Source of the DNA: Deltaproteobacteria bacterium UBA2957
GTDB lineage: Bacteria > Myxococcota_A > UBA796
Length of the DNA stretch: 12,397 nt
Assembly: GCA_002348535.1 (NCBI GenBank)
Contig: DEBL01000404.1
Location: forward strand, 1-12,397
Direction of reading: 5' to 3'
A program made the position numbers and the translations under genes. The notes beneath the pieces were generated by a model that did not search any database, was not told the DNA's origin, and was given only the letters and a program-made list of their open reading frames with translations. Shown here piece after piece: positions 1 through 6,802 of this stretch. Each line of letters starts with the position of its first letter. Positions within the stretch are counted from its first letter, which is position 1.

Positions 1-543
1 GTGCAGAAAACCACCGTCGTAATGGGTCATTTCCACATCGAGGTCGAACCCCGAGCGTCCCCCGCTAAAACTCCAGACGAAGGCGTCAGGGATCCCCTGC
101 CAAACCGTACCGCTCCAGTAATAGTCGGTGTAGCCCTCGCCTCGTTCTTCGTAGACCCATTCGCCGTCGCCAAACTCACATCGAATGTTCGAGTCGATGC
201 TTGGTGGATAGGCGTGGTCAGCACTGGGATACGAGGCCGTCCACCCTCCATTCCAATCGTTCGTTCGCACAAACATGGTGCAGGATCCGCCCTCGAGGAT
301 GGTGTCTTTCTCGAGGGCATCGTTCTTTGGGCCGAGGTAGGCGGCAACGCTCTCACAAGACGCACCCTCTGCACCCGTCATGAACGCAATCATGCGGGTG
401 CCGTCTGCATATCCAAAGGCCTTGTTCCAGCGCACTGAAGCCTGCTCGGGGTGGCCGGTCAAAGCAATCGTACCCTCGATCAACGACCTGGGTTCCTCCG
501 CTGCACAACCGGTGAAGATCAGCAGCAGCGCAATTCGGGTCAC
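1..543 (-). CDS. Putative lipoprotein of unknown function, C-terminus cut by window edge
   Basis: This reading frame is open from a GTG at 543 to the window edge, giving 181 codons with no stop. The start is well constrained: an in-frame TGA lies at 555-553 and no other start codon lies between it and the GTG. A GAGGTG just upstream can act as ribosome binding site. The N-terminus MTRIALLLIFTGC is a very short signal peptide ending in a lipobox-like FTGC, so Cys13 would be the lipidated residue and the protein would sit in the cell envelope. The rest is soluble-looking, rich in Gly, Asp, Glu, Tyr and Trp, with two further cysteines in the first half. I recognise no domain. Its GTG overlaps the prfB stop in a GTGA, so it is probably translated as the last visible gene of the phoH-pgpH-ybeY-prfB operon. 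Function is unknown; the CDS call is strong and the lipoprotein call good. Confidence 0.75.
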   Translation of the reverse strand, partial: MTRIALLLIFTGCAAEEPRSLIEGTIALTGHPEQASVRWNKAFGYADGTRMIAFMTGAEGASCESVAAYLGPKNDALEKDTILEGGSCTMFVRTNDWNGGWTASYPSADHAYPPSIDSNIRCEFGDGEWVYEERGEGYTDYYWSGTVWQGIPDAFVWSFSGGRSGFDLDVEMTHYDGGFLH

Positions 544-1653
544 TGCGTCACCTCAGCAGTGCTTTGCTGAACGAGCCATGCTTCCATGAATCCCATCAGA
601 TCCCCATCGAGCACCTTGTCGGTGTTCCCCATCTCTACACCCGTCCGCAAGTCCTTCACAAGACGATACGGGTGCATGACATACGACCGGATCTGACTTC
701 CCCATTCAATGGCTTTCTTGTTTGCGTTGACGGCATCAGCCTCGGCTTGGCGCTTCTCCATTTCGTGCTGATACAGCTTTGCTCGCAACATCTTCATGGC
801 CGTGGCTTTGTTTTTGTGCTGGCTGCGCTCGTTTTGGCACTGCACCACAATGTTGGTGGGTAGGTGCGTGATCCGAACCGCTGAGTCGGTCGTATTGACG
901 TGCTGACCACCGGCGCCGGACGCGCGGTATGTGTCGATACGGAGATCGGATTCCACAATGTCGATCTCAATATTGTCATCGATTTGAGGGTACGCAGCGA
1001 TGGATGCAAACGCCGTGTGCCGCCGAGCGTTCGAATCAAACGGCGAGATCCGCACCAATCGGTGCACGCCGATTTCAGCCTTCAAGTACCCGTAGGCGTA
1101 CTGGCCGTGAATCTCAACGGTGCAGCTCTTGATGCCCGCCTCCTCGTGCGCAGCCTCATCCACCACTTTGGCTTTAAATCCCATGCTGGACGACCACTGC
1201 AGGTACATGCGTTTCAACATCTCAGCCCAGTCCGACGCATCCGTACCGCCGGCCCCGGAGTTGATCTCGAGGATCGCATCGCAGTCATCGGCTTCGCCCG
1301 AGAGCATCTGCTCAAGCTCAAACTGCCGGACCCGCGGCTGAAGCTCTTTGAGCATCAACTCACCCTCGGCCATGCTTTCCTCATCGTCCATTTCCTTGGC
1401 GAGTTCGAGCATTGTCTCGGCATCTTCAAACGATGAAACCAACCCTTGAAAGCTCTCCACCATTCGCGTGAGCTTCGCCTTTTCCTTCAGCACAACAGCA
1501 GAAGCGGCGGCGTCGTTCCAAAACTCCGGGTCCGCACTCTGCTCTTCCAGTTGGGCGATCTTGCGGTTCAGGCCATCGACGTCAAAGATGCCCCCGGAGC
1601 GTCGCAATGCGACCGCTCAGGTTCTTAAACAGTTCGTGTGTATCGTGGTTCAT
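540..1653 (-). CDS. prfB: Peptide chain release factor 2 (RF2), made by programmed +1 frameshift
   Basis: RF2 reads UGA and UAA stop codons in the ribosomal A site and triggers hydrolysis of peptidyl-tRNA. The zero frame starts at ATG 1653 and reads 23 codons to an in-frame TGA at 1584-1582. A +1 shift at CTT TGA C continues at GAC (1583-1581) and runs to the TGA at 542-540. The joined product is about 370 residues, close to the 365 of E. coli RF2. The stop-recognition tripeptide SPF lies at about residues 203-205, which marks RF2 rather than RF1. The catalytic GGQ lies at about 248-250 in RASGAGGQHVNTTDSAVRI. The N-terminal domain 1 is helical and acidic. An unshifted call would start at a TTG at 1607 and lose the true N-terminus. 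The ATG overlaps the ybeY stop (ATGA), and the stop overlaps the next gene's GTG. Expression is expected to be autoregulated by RF2 through the shift site. Confidence 0.97.
1581..1599 (-). promoter_or_regulatory. prfB programmed +1 ribosomal frameshift (recoding) site
   Basis: Read on the minus strand, the codons are CTC CGG GGG CAT CTT TGA C. The slippery CTT (1587-1585) is followed by the poorly terminating TGA C (TGA at 1584-1582, C at 1581). The SD-like CGGGGG (1596-1591) sits three bases before CTT, the same spacing as AGG GGG TAT CTT TGA C in E. coli prfB. Pairing of the SD-like run with 16S rRNA and slow decoding of UGA when RF2 is scarce push the ribosome +1 onto GAC. The frame before the site gives a plausible RF2 N-terminus and the frame after it gives the conserved RF2 body, so this is recoding rather than a sequencing error. 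Confidence 0.95.
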
Positions 1654-2141
1654 GTTCCACCCGCGCGTGCAATCAACCCGGTTGTAGTAGGCCACTCGGG
1701 TACAGCCGGCAACCGCTCAAGCAGTTCATCTTCGGCCTTGGCCATCGACACACGATCGCGCGACTCGTTGTGGTCAAATCCGACCAAGTGCAACACGCCG
1801 TGGACAAGCAGAATGCGCAACTCGGCAGCCAAGGGATGGCCCATGTCAACCGCTTGGCGTTCTGCCGTTTCCATGCTGATGACGAGGTCACCCAGCATGG
1901 GGACCGGCGTCACAAAGGGGTCTCCCTCCAACTGGCAAAAAGACAACACATCGGTGGATTCATCCTTTTCACGGTATTCCCTATTCAGCACCCGAATGTG
2001 CTCATCATCGGTCAACATGATGGAGAGTTCATGGTCCGCCTTGTCGAGCGCCTTCAAGCACTGCGCGGCCAAGCGTTCCACCTCGCGGCGGTGGTCGGCC
2101 CACGACGGCATTCCGTCATCGGTGATGACCTCGACAGGCAC
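1650..2141 (-). CDS. ybeY: Endoribonuclease / rRNA maturation factor YbeY
   Basis: YbeY is a zinc-dependent single-strand RNase needed for 16S rRNA 3'-end maturation and ribosome quality control. The signature metal-binding motif is complete: HGVLHLVGFDH, with His at 114, 118 and 124 when counted from the GTG at 2141. These match the E. coli numbering as I recall it. A conserved NREYREKDESTDVLSF block precedes it at about residues 53-68, and GDLVIS follows at about 84-89. From this GTG the protein is 163 residues, near the usual 150-165. The GTG begins one base after the pgpH stop, with GAGG just upstream. An in-frame ATG at 2201 would add 20 residues overlapping pgpH and looks less likely. 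The stop overlaps the prfB ATG as ATGA, so the two products, both acting on the ribosome, are probably translationally coupled. The C-terminal tail after about residue 142 is not conserved to my knowledge. Confidence 0.95.
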   Translation of the reverse strand: MPVEVITDDGMPSWADHRREVERLAAQCLKALDKADHELSIMLTDDEHIRVLNREYREKDESTDVLSFCQLEGDPFVTPVPMLGDLVISMETAERQAVDMGHPLAAELRILLVHGVLHLVGFDHNESRDRVSMAKAEDELLERLPAVPEWPTTTGLIARAGGT

Positions 2142-2142
2142 C

Positions 2143-4494
2143 TCAAGCCTCGGGAGTTGGATTGAGCGCCACGTTGTCCTCGCTGGCTTGCCCAGCCACA
2201 TCGAGGGTGATGAGGGACTCCTTGGTCACTTGCGCCGCCTTGGGCGGCATGACGGGCATGCCCGGGTACTCAATGCGATGGTGGTAGATCCCCAACAGAG
2301 TCTCGGTGAAGGTGTCGATAATCGTATACAGCTCGCTAATGGTGAGGGGGCACTCCACCAACTGGCCGTCTGTTACCGCAAGGTTGACCAGTTTCTGGAT
2401 CATACCGCTGATGGCCTCTCGGCTCGGGTCCGGCAGGGTGCGGCAGGCTGCCTCGACCCGGTCGGCAAGCAAAATAATTCCGGTCTCTTTGGTGGTCGGC
2501 AGCTCTCCTGGGTACCGAAAGTCTTCCGGGTCCACCGTCGTACCGTCTTCGGCTGCCTCCACCGCTTTGGCGTAAAAATACTGAATGATGCCCGTGCCGT
2601 GGTGTGTACGGATGGCATCGATGATGGGCTTCGGCAATTTGTACTGCCGCGCCATGGCCTCCCCATCGATGACATGGTTGATAATGATACGCGCCGACTG
2701 GTGCGGCTGAATCCGGTCATGCGGATTGGGGGCATCCCGAAGGTTCTCAATGAAGTAGCTGGGCTTGACCGCCTTTCCAATGTCGTGGAAGTAGCAGCTG
2801 ACTCGGGTCTCCAAGGCATTGCAGCCAACGGCCTCGGCTGCGGCCTCGGACAAGGACCCCACAATCACCGAGTGATGGTAGGTGCCGGGCGCACGCAGCA
2901 TGAGCTGCCGCAACAGGGGGTGATTCAAGTTGGCCAACTCGAGGAGCTTGTAGTCCGTGACGAACCCAAACAACTCAAACATTGGCACCATGCCAAGCAC
3001 CATGATGGCCGAGAGGTTGCCCGCCAAAAACGCGAAGCCCATGTCCCAGAGGGGCTGCACCGGACTGGTGAAGCCAACCTCACCCAATTGCACCTGCAAC
3101 AGGCTGATCAACAGGGCAAGCGCGGCGTTGACGAGTCCAGTGAGCAATCCGGCGCGAAGGACGTTGACCCGCTCCTTGGTGTGGGAAATCCCTCCTGCAG
3201 CCACCAAGCCGGAGCACAGGAAAAATACCGTGTAGATGGCCTTGTGGTCCATCATCAAGCCACCCATCAGGCTCATCGCAGTGACCCAAACCAGCGCGGT
3301 TTCGCTGTTGACCAAAATGCGGACCAGCATGGCGCCGCCCGCGATGGGTGCGAGATACCAGAGACTCGACGCTGGCATTCCGCTTCCAAGTGCAGTGGCC
3401 AATGGCTCTGCGACTTCAAGGATTAGACGCGACAGACCCAGAACAACGAGTCCCAGGAAGGCTGACGCCTCGATGTCCCGAGGCCGAACCGAAAACTTTT
3501 TAATGAACCCGGAGGCGAACACATACAGGCTGGAAAAGACCAATGCCGCGAAGAAGCTAATGGCGACGAACAACCCGCCCGCACCGCCGCCTCCGCGGGC
3601 CGCGCGCATTGAGTTGAGCGTATCGACTTGGCTGGCGGTGACGACTTCACCTTCACGCACAATGGTCGTACCTCTCTGGACCTGAATGACCACGTCCCGC
3701 ACTTGGTCGCGTGCGGTCCTGCGCCGCTCCTCGGTGAGCAGCTGGTTGGTCGAGAAGTTGGGCCGAACGGCGGCTTGGGCGATGGCCACGGCGGCGATGC
3801 GCGCCTCGGCCGGTACTTCACCGTCATCCGAGTCGAAGGCCGACATCTTAATGTTGCGCCGAACTTCATCGGGAACCGCCACTTTCGAGAACCCATCGAG
3901 TGTGACCTCATCGCGGCTGTCTTGCAGGATTCGAACCACGGAAATGGCTTGTTCTTCCGTGGGCAGCAGCGTCCGATCCGCAATAATGAATCGCCCGAGT
4001 TCGCCACCCACAAGGGACACCACAAGGCCCTCCACGTCTCGTGAGAACCGTTGGGCAAGCACCCGGTCGAGGGTGGTCGGATCGAGGCTCAGGTCAAGCA
4101 CCGCAAGGAAGTCGTTGAACAGGAGCGACTGGGCGGCCGCATCATCCGTTTCCATCGACTCGAGTCGGTTCCGAGCCATCTCGAAGGCCTCTGCGACGCG
4201 CCCGCGAATTTTGCCGGACTGAGTGGAGTCAAAGTCGAACACGGGCTGGACCCGATCTTCGGCCGCCCGCTGCCGTTCAAGCGTTGCCTCCCAATCGACG
4301 AAAGGAAAGCTGGACGTCGCGCGGATGGTTCGTGACGCTACGCTGCCGACTGATAAATCAGAGTCGGGCACCCGCGTGTACTCGGCCACGAAGGCTCCGG
4401 CTCCCAGCGACAGCACCACGAGTGCAAACAGGCGGCGTACCACCGCGCTGCGGATTCCACTGAGCCACCGATTGTTGGTCTGATTATCGTTCAT
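2143..4494 (-). CDS. pgpH: PgpH-type 7TM-HD membrane phosphohydrolase (probable c-di-AMP phosphodiesterase)
   Basis: The 783-residue protein has the full PgpH/YqfF layout. One N-terminal membrane helix lies at about residues 22-38. A large extracytoplasmic region spans about 39-303 and ends in a helical 7TMR-HDED-like part. About seven membrane helices span 308-513, followed by a cytoplasmic HD domain at about 536-740. HD residues visible are YHHS (539-542), HDIGK (570-574), HDRIQPHQS and the late HHGT (about 631-634). Family members hydrolyse cyclic di-AMP, so the protein probably links an external or membrane signal to second-messenger level. The chosen ATG at 4494 overlaps the end of phoH by 11 bases and has AAGGGA five bases upstream; an ATG at 4560 would add 22 residues inside phoH and lacks support. 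The last 40 residues look disordered. Activity on c-di-AMP is family knowledge, not proved here. Confidence 0.93.
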   Translation of the reverse strand: MNDNQTNNRWLSGIRSAVVRRLFALVVLSLGAGAFVAEYTRVPDSDLSVGSVASRTIRATSSFPFVDWEATLERQRAAEDRVQPVFDFDSTQSGKIRGRVAEAFEMARNRLESMETDDAAAQSLLFNDFLAVLDLSLDPTTLDRVLAQRFSRDVEGLVVSLVGGELGRFIIADRTLLPTEEQAISVVRILQDSRDEVTLDGFSKVAVPDEVRRNIKMSAFDSDDGEVPAEARIAAVAIAQAAVRPNFSTNQLLTEERRRTARDQVRDVVIQVQRGTTIVREGEVVTASQVDTLNSMRAARGGGGAGGLFVAISFFAALVFSSLYVFASGFIKKFSVRPRDIEASAFLGLVVLGLSRLILEVAEPLATALGSGMPASSLWYLAPIAGGAMLVRILVNSETALVWVTAMSLMGGLMMDHKAIYTVFFLCSGLVAAGGISHTKERVNVLRAGLLTGLVNAALALLISLLQVQLGEVGFTSPVQPLWDMGFAFLAGNLSAIMVLGMVPMFELFGFVTDYKLLELANLNHPLLRQLMLRAPGTYHHSVIVGSLSEAAAEAVGCNALETRVSCYFHDIGKAVKPSYFIENLRDAPNPHDRIQPHQSARIIINHVIDGEAMARQYKLPKPIIDAIRTHHGTGIIQYFYAKAVEAAEDGTTVDPEDFRYPGELPTTKETGIILLADRVEAACRTLPDPSREAISGMIQKLVNLAVTDGQLVECPLTISELYTIIDTFTETLLGIYHHRIEYPGMPVMPPKAAQVTKESLITLDVAGQASEDNVALNPTPEA

Positions 4495-5554
4495 TGGGTC
4501 CCTTCTCAGCCTGCGCATATGCTCGAATGATTCGAGCCACAAGCGGATGGCGGACAACATCGACAGCCGTAAAGTGAGTCATTTCGACGCCTTCGACGCC
4601 GGACAGCACATTAACCGCATCGACGAGGCCACTGTGTTGCCCACGAGGAAGATCGATTTGTGAGGGATCACCCGTCACAACGGCCCGCGATGACATGCCG
4701 AGGCGAGTCAAGAACATCTTCATTTGTTCACGGGTCGTGTTCTGTGCCTCATCCAAGATCACGAAGGCATCGGCGAGTGTTCGGCCGCGCATGAACGCGA
4801 TCGGCGCCACTTCAATGGTGCCTTTGTCCAGCAGACGGTTGACTCGGTCTCCATCGACAAGGTCATACAGCGCGTCGTACATGGGGCGCAGGTACGGGTC
4901 GACTTTATCCACCATGTCCCCGGGCAGGAACCCGAGCTTCTCACCCGCCTCGACTGCGGGTCGGCTGATGATGATGCGCTTCACTTCATTTCGAAACAGC
5001 GCACCAAGGGCCATCGCGACAGCCAAGTACGTTTTGCCCGTCCCTGCCGGCCCAACGCCAAACACGAGATCGTGTTTCCGAATCGCATTGAGATACACCC
5101 GTTGGTTGAGTGTTCGGGGGTGTATGCGCCGATTTCCCACTCCGATGTGAATGGTGTCTCCGAACAACTCGACAAGGTTTGCATCCGATTCGTGAAGCAG
5201 CAGTCGTGCGGACTGCTCAACGTCTCGAGCGGTTAGGTTGTACCCGGTGGATGCGATCGACTCGAACTGACTCAGCAATGCTGCAGACCGCTTCACCGCC
5301 TCTTCCTCTCCCAGCACGGTGACCTCGCCGCCGCGCTGAGCTATTGCCACGTTGAGTACGTTGCCGATGGCCTTGAGGTGGTTCCCTAACTCTCCCACCA
5401 CCTCACGAAGGGCATCCGCATTCGAGAAGCGAAGCGTACAACTGAAGGGTCGGTTGGAGTCACCCGTCGCGACCAATTTACTGGTTTTGACGCTCGTAGT
5501 GGCCGAACCACTGTTCTTCTGAACCTCGATGATTTTCTCCTCGTCTGGCACCAT
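4484..5554 (-). CDS. phoH: PhoH-family ATPase (YbeZ/PhoL-like)
   Basis: PhoH proteins are cytoplasmic P-loop ATPases linked to RNA metabolism; the YbeZ branch pairs with YbeY. From ATG 5554 the product is 356 residues, close to E. coli YbeZ. An N-terminal region of about 130 residues has a KH-like stretch. The PhoH ATPase core follows: Walker A GPAGTGKT at about 168-175, Walker B FVILDEAQNTT at about 264-274, and the sensor-like TGDPSQIDLPRG at about 294-305. The motif RPAVEAGEKLGFLPGD, typical of the family, lies between Walker A and B. The frame is open upstream to an ATG at 5647, but the extra 31 residues do not look conserved and I leave them out; the exact start is less certain than the identity. 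It heads the minus-strand operon, overlapping pgpH. A GGGG near the start is a weak ribosome binding site. Confidence 0.95.
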   Translation of the reverse strand: MVPDEEKIIEVQKNSGSATTSVKTSKLVATGDSNRPFSCTLRFSNADALREVVGELGNHLKAIGNVLNVAIAQRGGEVTVLGEEEAVKRSAALLSQFESIASTGYNLTARDVEQSARLLLHESDANLVELFGDTIHIGVGNRRIHPRTLNQRVYLNAIRKHDLVFGVGPAGTGKTYLAVAMALGALFRNEVKRIIISRPAVEAGEKLGFLPGDMVDKVDPYLRPMYDALYDLVDGDRVNRLLDKGTIEVAPIAFMRGRTLADAFVILDEAQNTTREQMKMFLTRLGMSSRAVVTGDPSQIDLPRGQHSGLVDAVNVLSGVEGVEMTHFTAVDVVRHPLVARIIRAYAQAEKGPNER

Positions 5555-5683
5555 TGTACCCCAAGTAGGGACCTTATTCCGGAGTGAGCACCCCGTACAG
5601 CCATCCAAACCCCAATAATGGGATCGGCTATTCCCACCGCTTTCCATACAGGATAATGCGGAGGCTCAACATTGGAGGGTCCC
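5555..5683. promoter_or_regulatory. Divergent intergenic region between phoH and ald
   Basis: These 129 bases separate the phoH operon (leftward) from ald (rightward), so both promoters should lie here. For ald, GATAAT at 5652-5657 resembles a sigma-70 -10 box, but the best -35 candidate, TATTCC at 5629-5634 with a 17-base spacer, is weak. GGAGGG at 5674-5679 is a good ribosome binding site four bases before the ald ATG. A short inverted repeat TGGGA (5619-5623) / TCCCA (5632-5636) with an 8-base spacer lies where a regulator could act, but such short repeats arise by chance. On the minus strand no convincing phoH promoter is visible; TACAAT at 5558-5553 runs into the start codon, which would place transcription start inside the gene. 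Confidence 0.45.
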
Positions 5684-6787
5684 ATGCTTGTAGGTGTTCC
5701 AAAGGAAATCAAACCCCAAGAGAATCGGGTTGGCCTAATCCCTGCTGGTGTCCGCCAGTTGGTGAAGAATGGCCACACGGTGATCGTCGAGCAAAACGCC
5801 GGTTCAGGATCGGGTATCCCCGATGGAGAATTCATCGCCGCGGGCGCCGAAATCGTGAGCACGGCCGAGGAGGTCTGGGCACGATCTGAAATGATCTGGA
5901 AAGTTAAAGAGCCCATTGCTCCCGAATACACCCGACTCCGCGATGGCCAGATTCTATACACGTACCTGCACTTGGCTCCCGACCGGCCGCAGACCGACGC
6001 CTTGCTCAATGCCGGCGTCGTCGGGATCGCGTACGAAACCGTCCAAGACCCCGATGGCTCGCTTCCGTTGCTGACCCCCATGTCGGAGGTCGCCGGCCGT
6101 CTCAGCGTCCAAGCTGGGGCTCGGTGCCTCGAGCGGGTGTGCGGCGGCCGCGGTGTGTTGTTGGGTGGCGTTCCGGGCGTTGCTCCGGGGAACGTCGTCG
6201 TAATCGGTGGCGGCATTGTCGGCCTGAATGCAATCAGAATGGCAATGGGAATGGGTGCCGACATCACCGTGCTGGACATCAATCTTCACCGACTTCGCTG
6301 GTTTGACAACACCTTTCAGGGTCGCGTGAAGACGCTCTACAGTTCGACCCACAACCTCGAGCAGTCACTCGGGACCGCGGATTTGGTCATCGGAGCCGTG
6401 TTGGTGGCCGGCGCCAAGGCGCCCCACCTTGTGACCCGCGATCACCTGTCACTGATGCAGCCGGGGGCCGCCATTGTTGATGTTGCCGTCGACCAAGGCG
6501 GGTGCGTCGAGACCACCCATGCAACCACACATGCAGACCCCATCTACGAGGTGGATGGCATTGTGCACTACGCGGTGGCCAACATGCCCGGCGCAGTGGC
6601 GCGAACCTCAACCTTCGCTCTGAACAACGCGACCATGCGCCAAGGTGTGGCCATCGCAAACAAGGGCTGGAGGGCTGCCATCGCCGAAGACCCGACCCTC
6701 CGGCCCGGCGTCAACGTAGTGGGCGGCAAGGTGACCTACGAGGCCGTCGCAGCCGCACACAACCTTCCCTTCGTACCGCTCGACTGA
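5684..6787 (+). CDS. ald: Alanine dehydrogenase
   Basis: The enzyme catalyses the reversible NAD-dependent deamination of L-alanine to pyruvate and ammonia in the cytoplasm. The 367-residue length fits the family (about 370). The N-terminus MLVGVPKEIKPQENRVGL is typical, with Arg15, Lys75 (in WKVKEP) and His96 (in YLHLA) at the expected substrate and catalytic positions. The Rossmann dinucleotide loop VVIGGGIVGLNAI lies at about 172-184, and DVAVDQGGCVETT, with the catalytic Asp, at about 267-279. YAVANMPGAVARTST follows, as in known Ald proteins. The start at ATG 5684 is set by the upstream GGAGGG and by alignment of Arg15; an upstream TTG at 5672 is possible but overlaps that site. The gene stands alone, divergent from phoH and convergent with the repeat-protein gene across 15 bases, with no clear terminator hairpin between them. 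No linked ald regulator gene is visible. Confidence 0.96.
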   Translation: MLVGVPKEIKPQENRVGLIPAGVRQLVKNGHTVIVEQNAGSGSGIPDGEFIAAGAEIVSTAEEVWARSEMIWKVKEPIAPEYTRLRDGQILYTYLHLAPDRPQTDALLNAGVVGIAYETVQDPDGSLPLLTPMSEVAGRLSVQAGARCLERVCGGRGVLLGGVPGVAPGNVVVIGGGIVGLNAIRMAMGMGADITVLDINLHRLRWFDNTFQGRVKTLYSSTHNLEQSLGTADLVIGAVLVAGAKAPHLVTRDHLSLMQPGAAIVDVAVDQGGCVETTHATTHADPIYEVDGIVHYAVANMPGAVARTSTFALNNATMRQGVAIANKGWRAAIAEDPTLRPGVNVVGGKVTYEAVAAAHNLPFVPLD

Positions 6788-6802
6788 CCCACAATCGCGG
6801 CA

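Noticed and set aside
540..1607. prfB starting at TTG 1607 as a single-frame gene
   Set aside because: The start codon lies within the zero-frame leader and the frameshift signal CTT TGA C is complete, so the real start is the ATG at 1653.
1468..3426. A 652-codon open frame on the plus strand
   Set aside because: It lies antisense to prfB, ybeY and pgpH, all of which have strong family motifs. Its translation is low-complexity and shows no domain; it reflects GC-rich codon bias on the other strand.
5553..5558. TACAAT as a -10 box for phoH
   Set aside because: It overlaps the phoH ATG, which would put the transcription start inside the coding region; it is more likely chance.
5386..6282. A 298-codon minus-strand frame overlapping phoH and ald
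   Set aside because: It is antisense to ald and out of frame with phoH, both certain genes; its product is Pro/Ser/Thr/Arg-rich without motifs.
6788..6802. Bidirectional terminator between ald and the converging gene
   Set aside because: The 15-base gap and its flanks show no stable hairpin followed by a T run, so no terminator can be supported.
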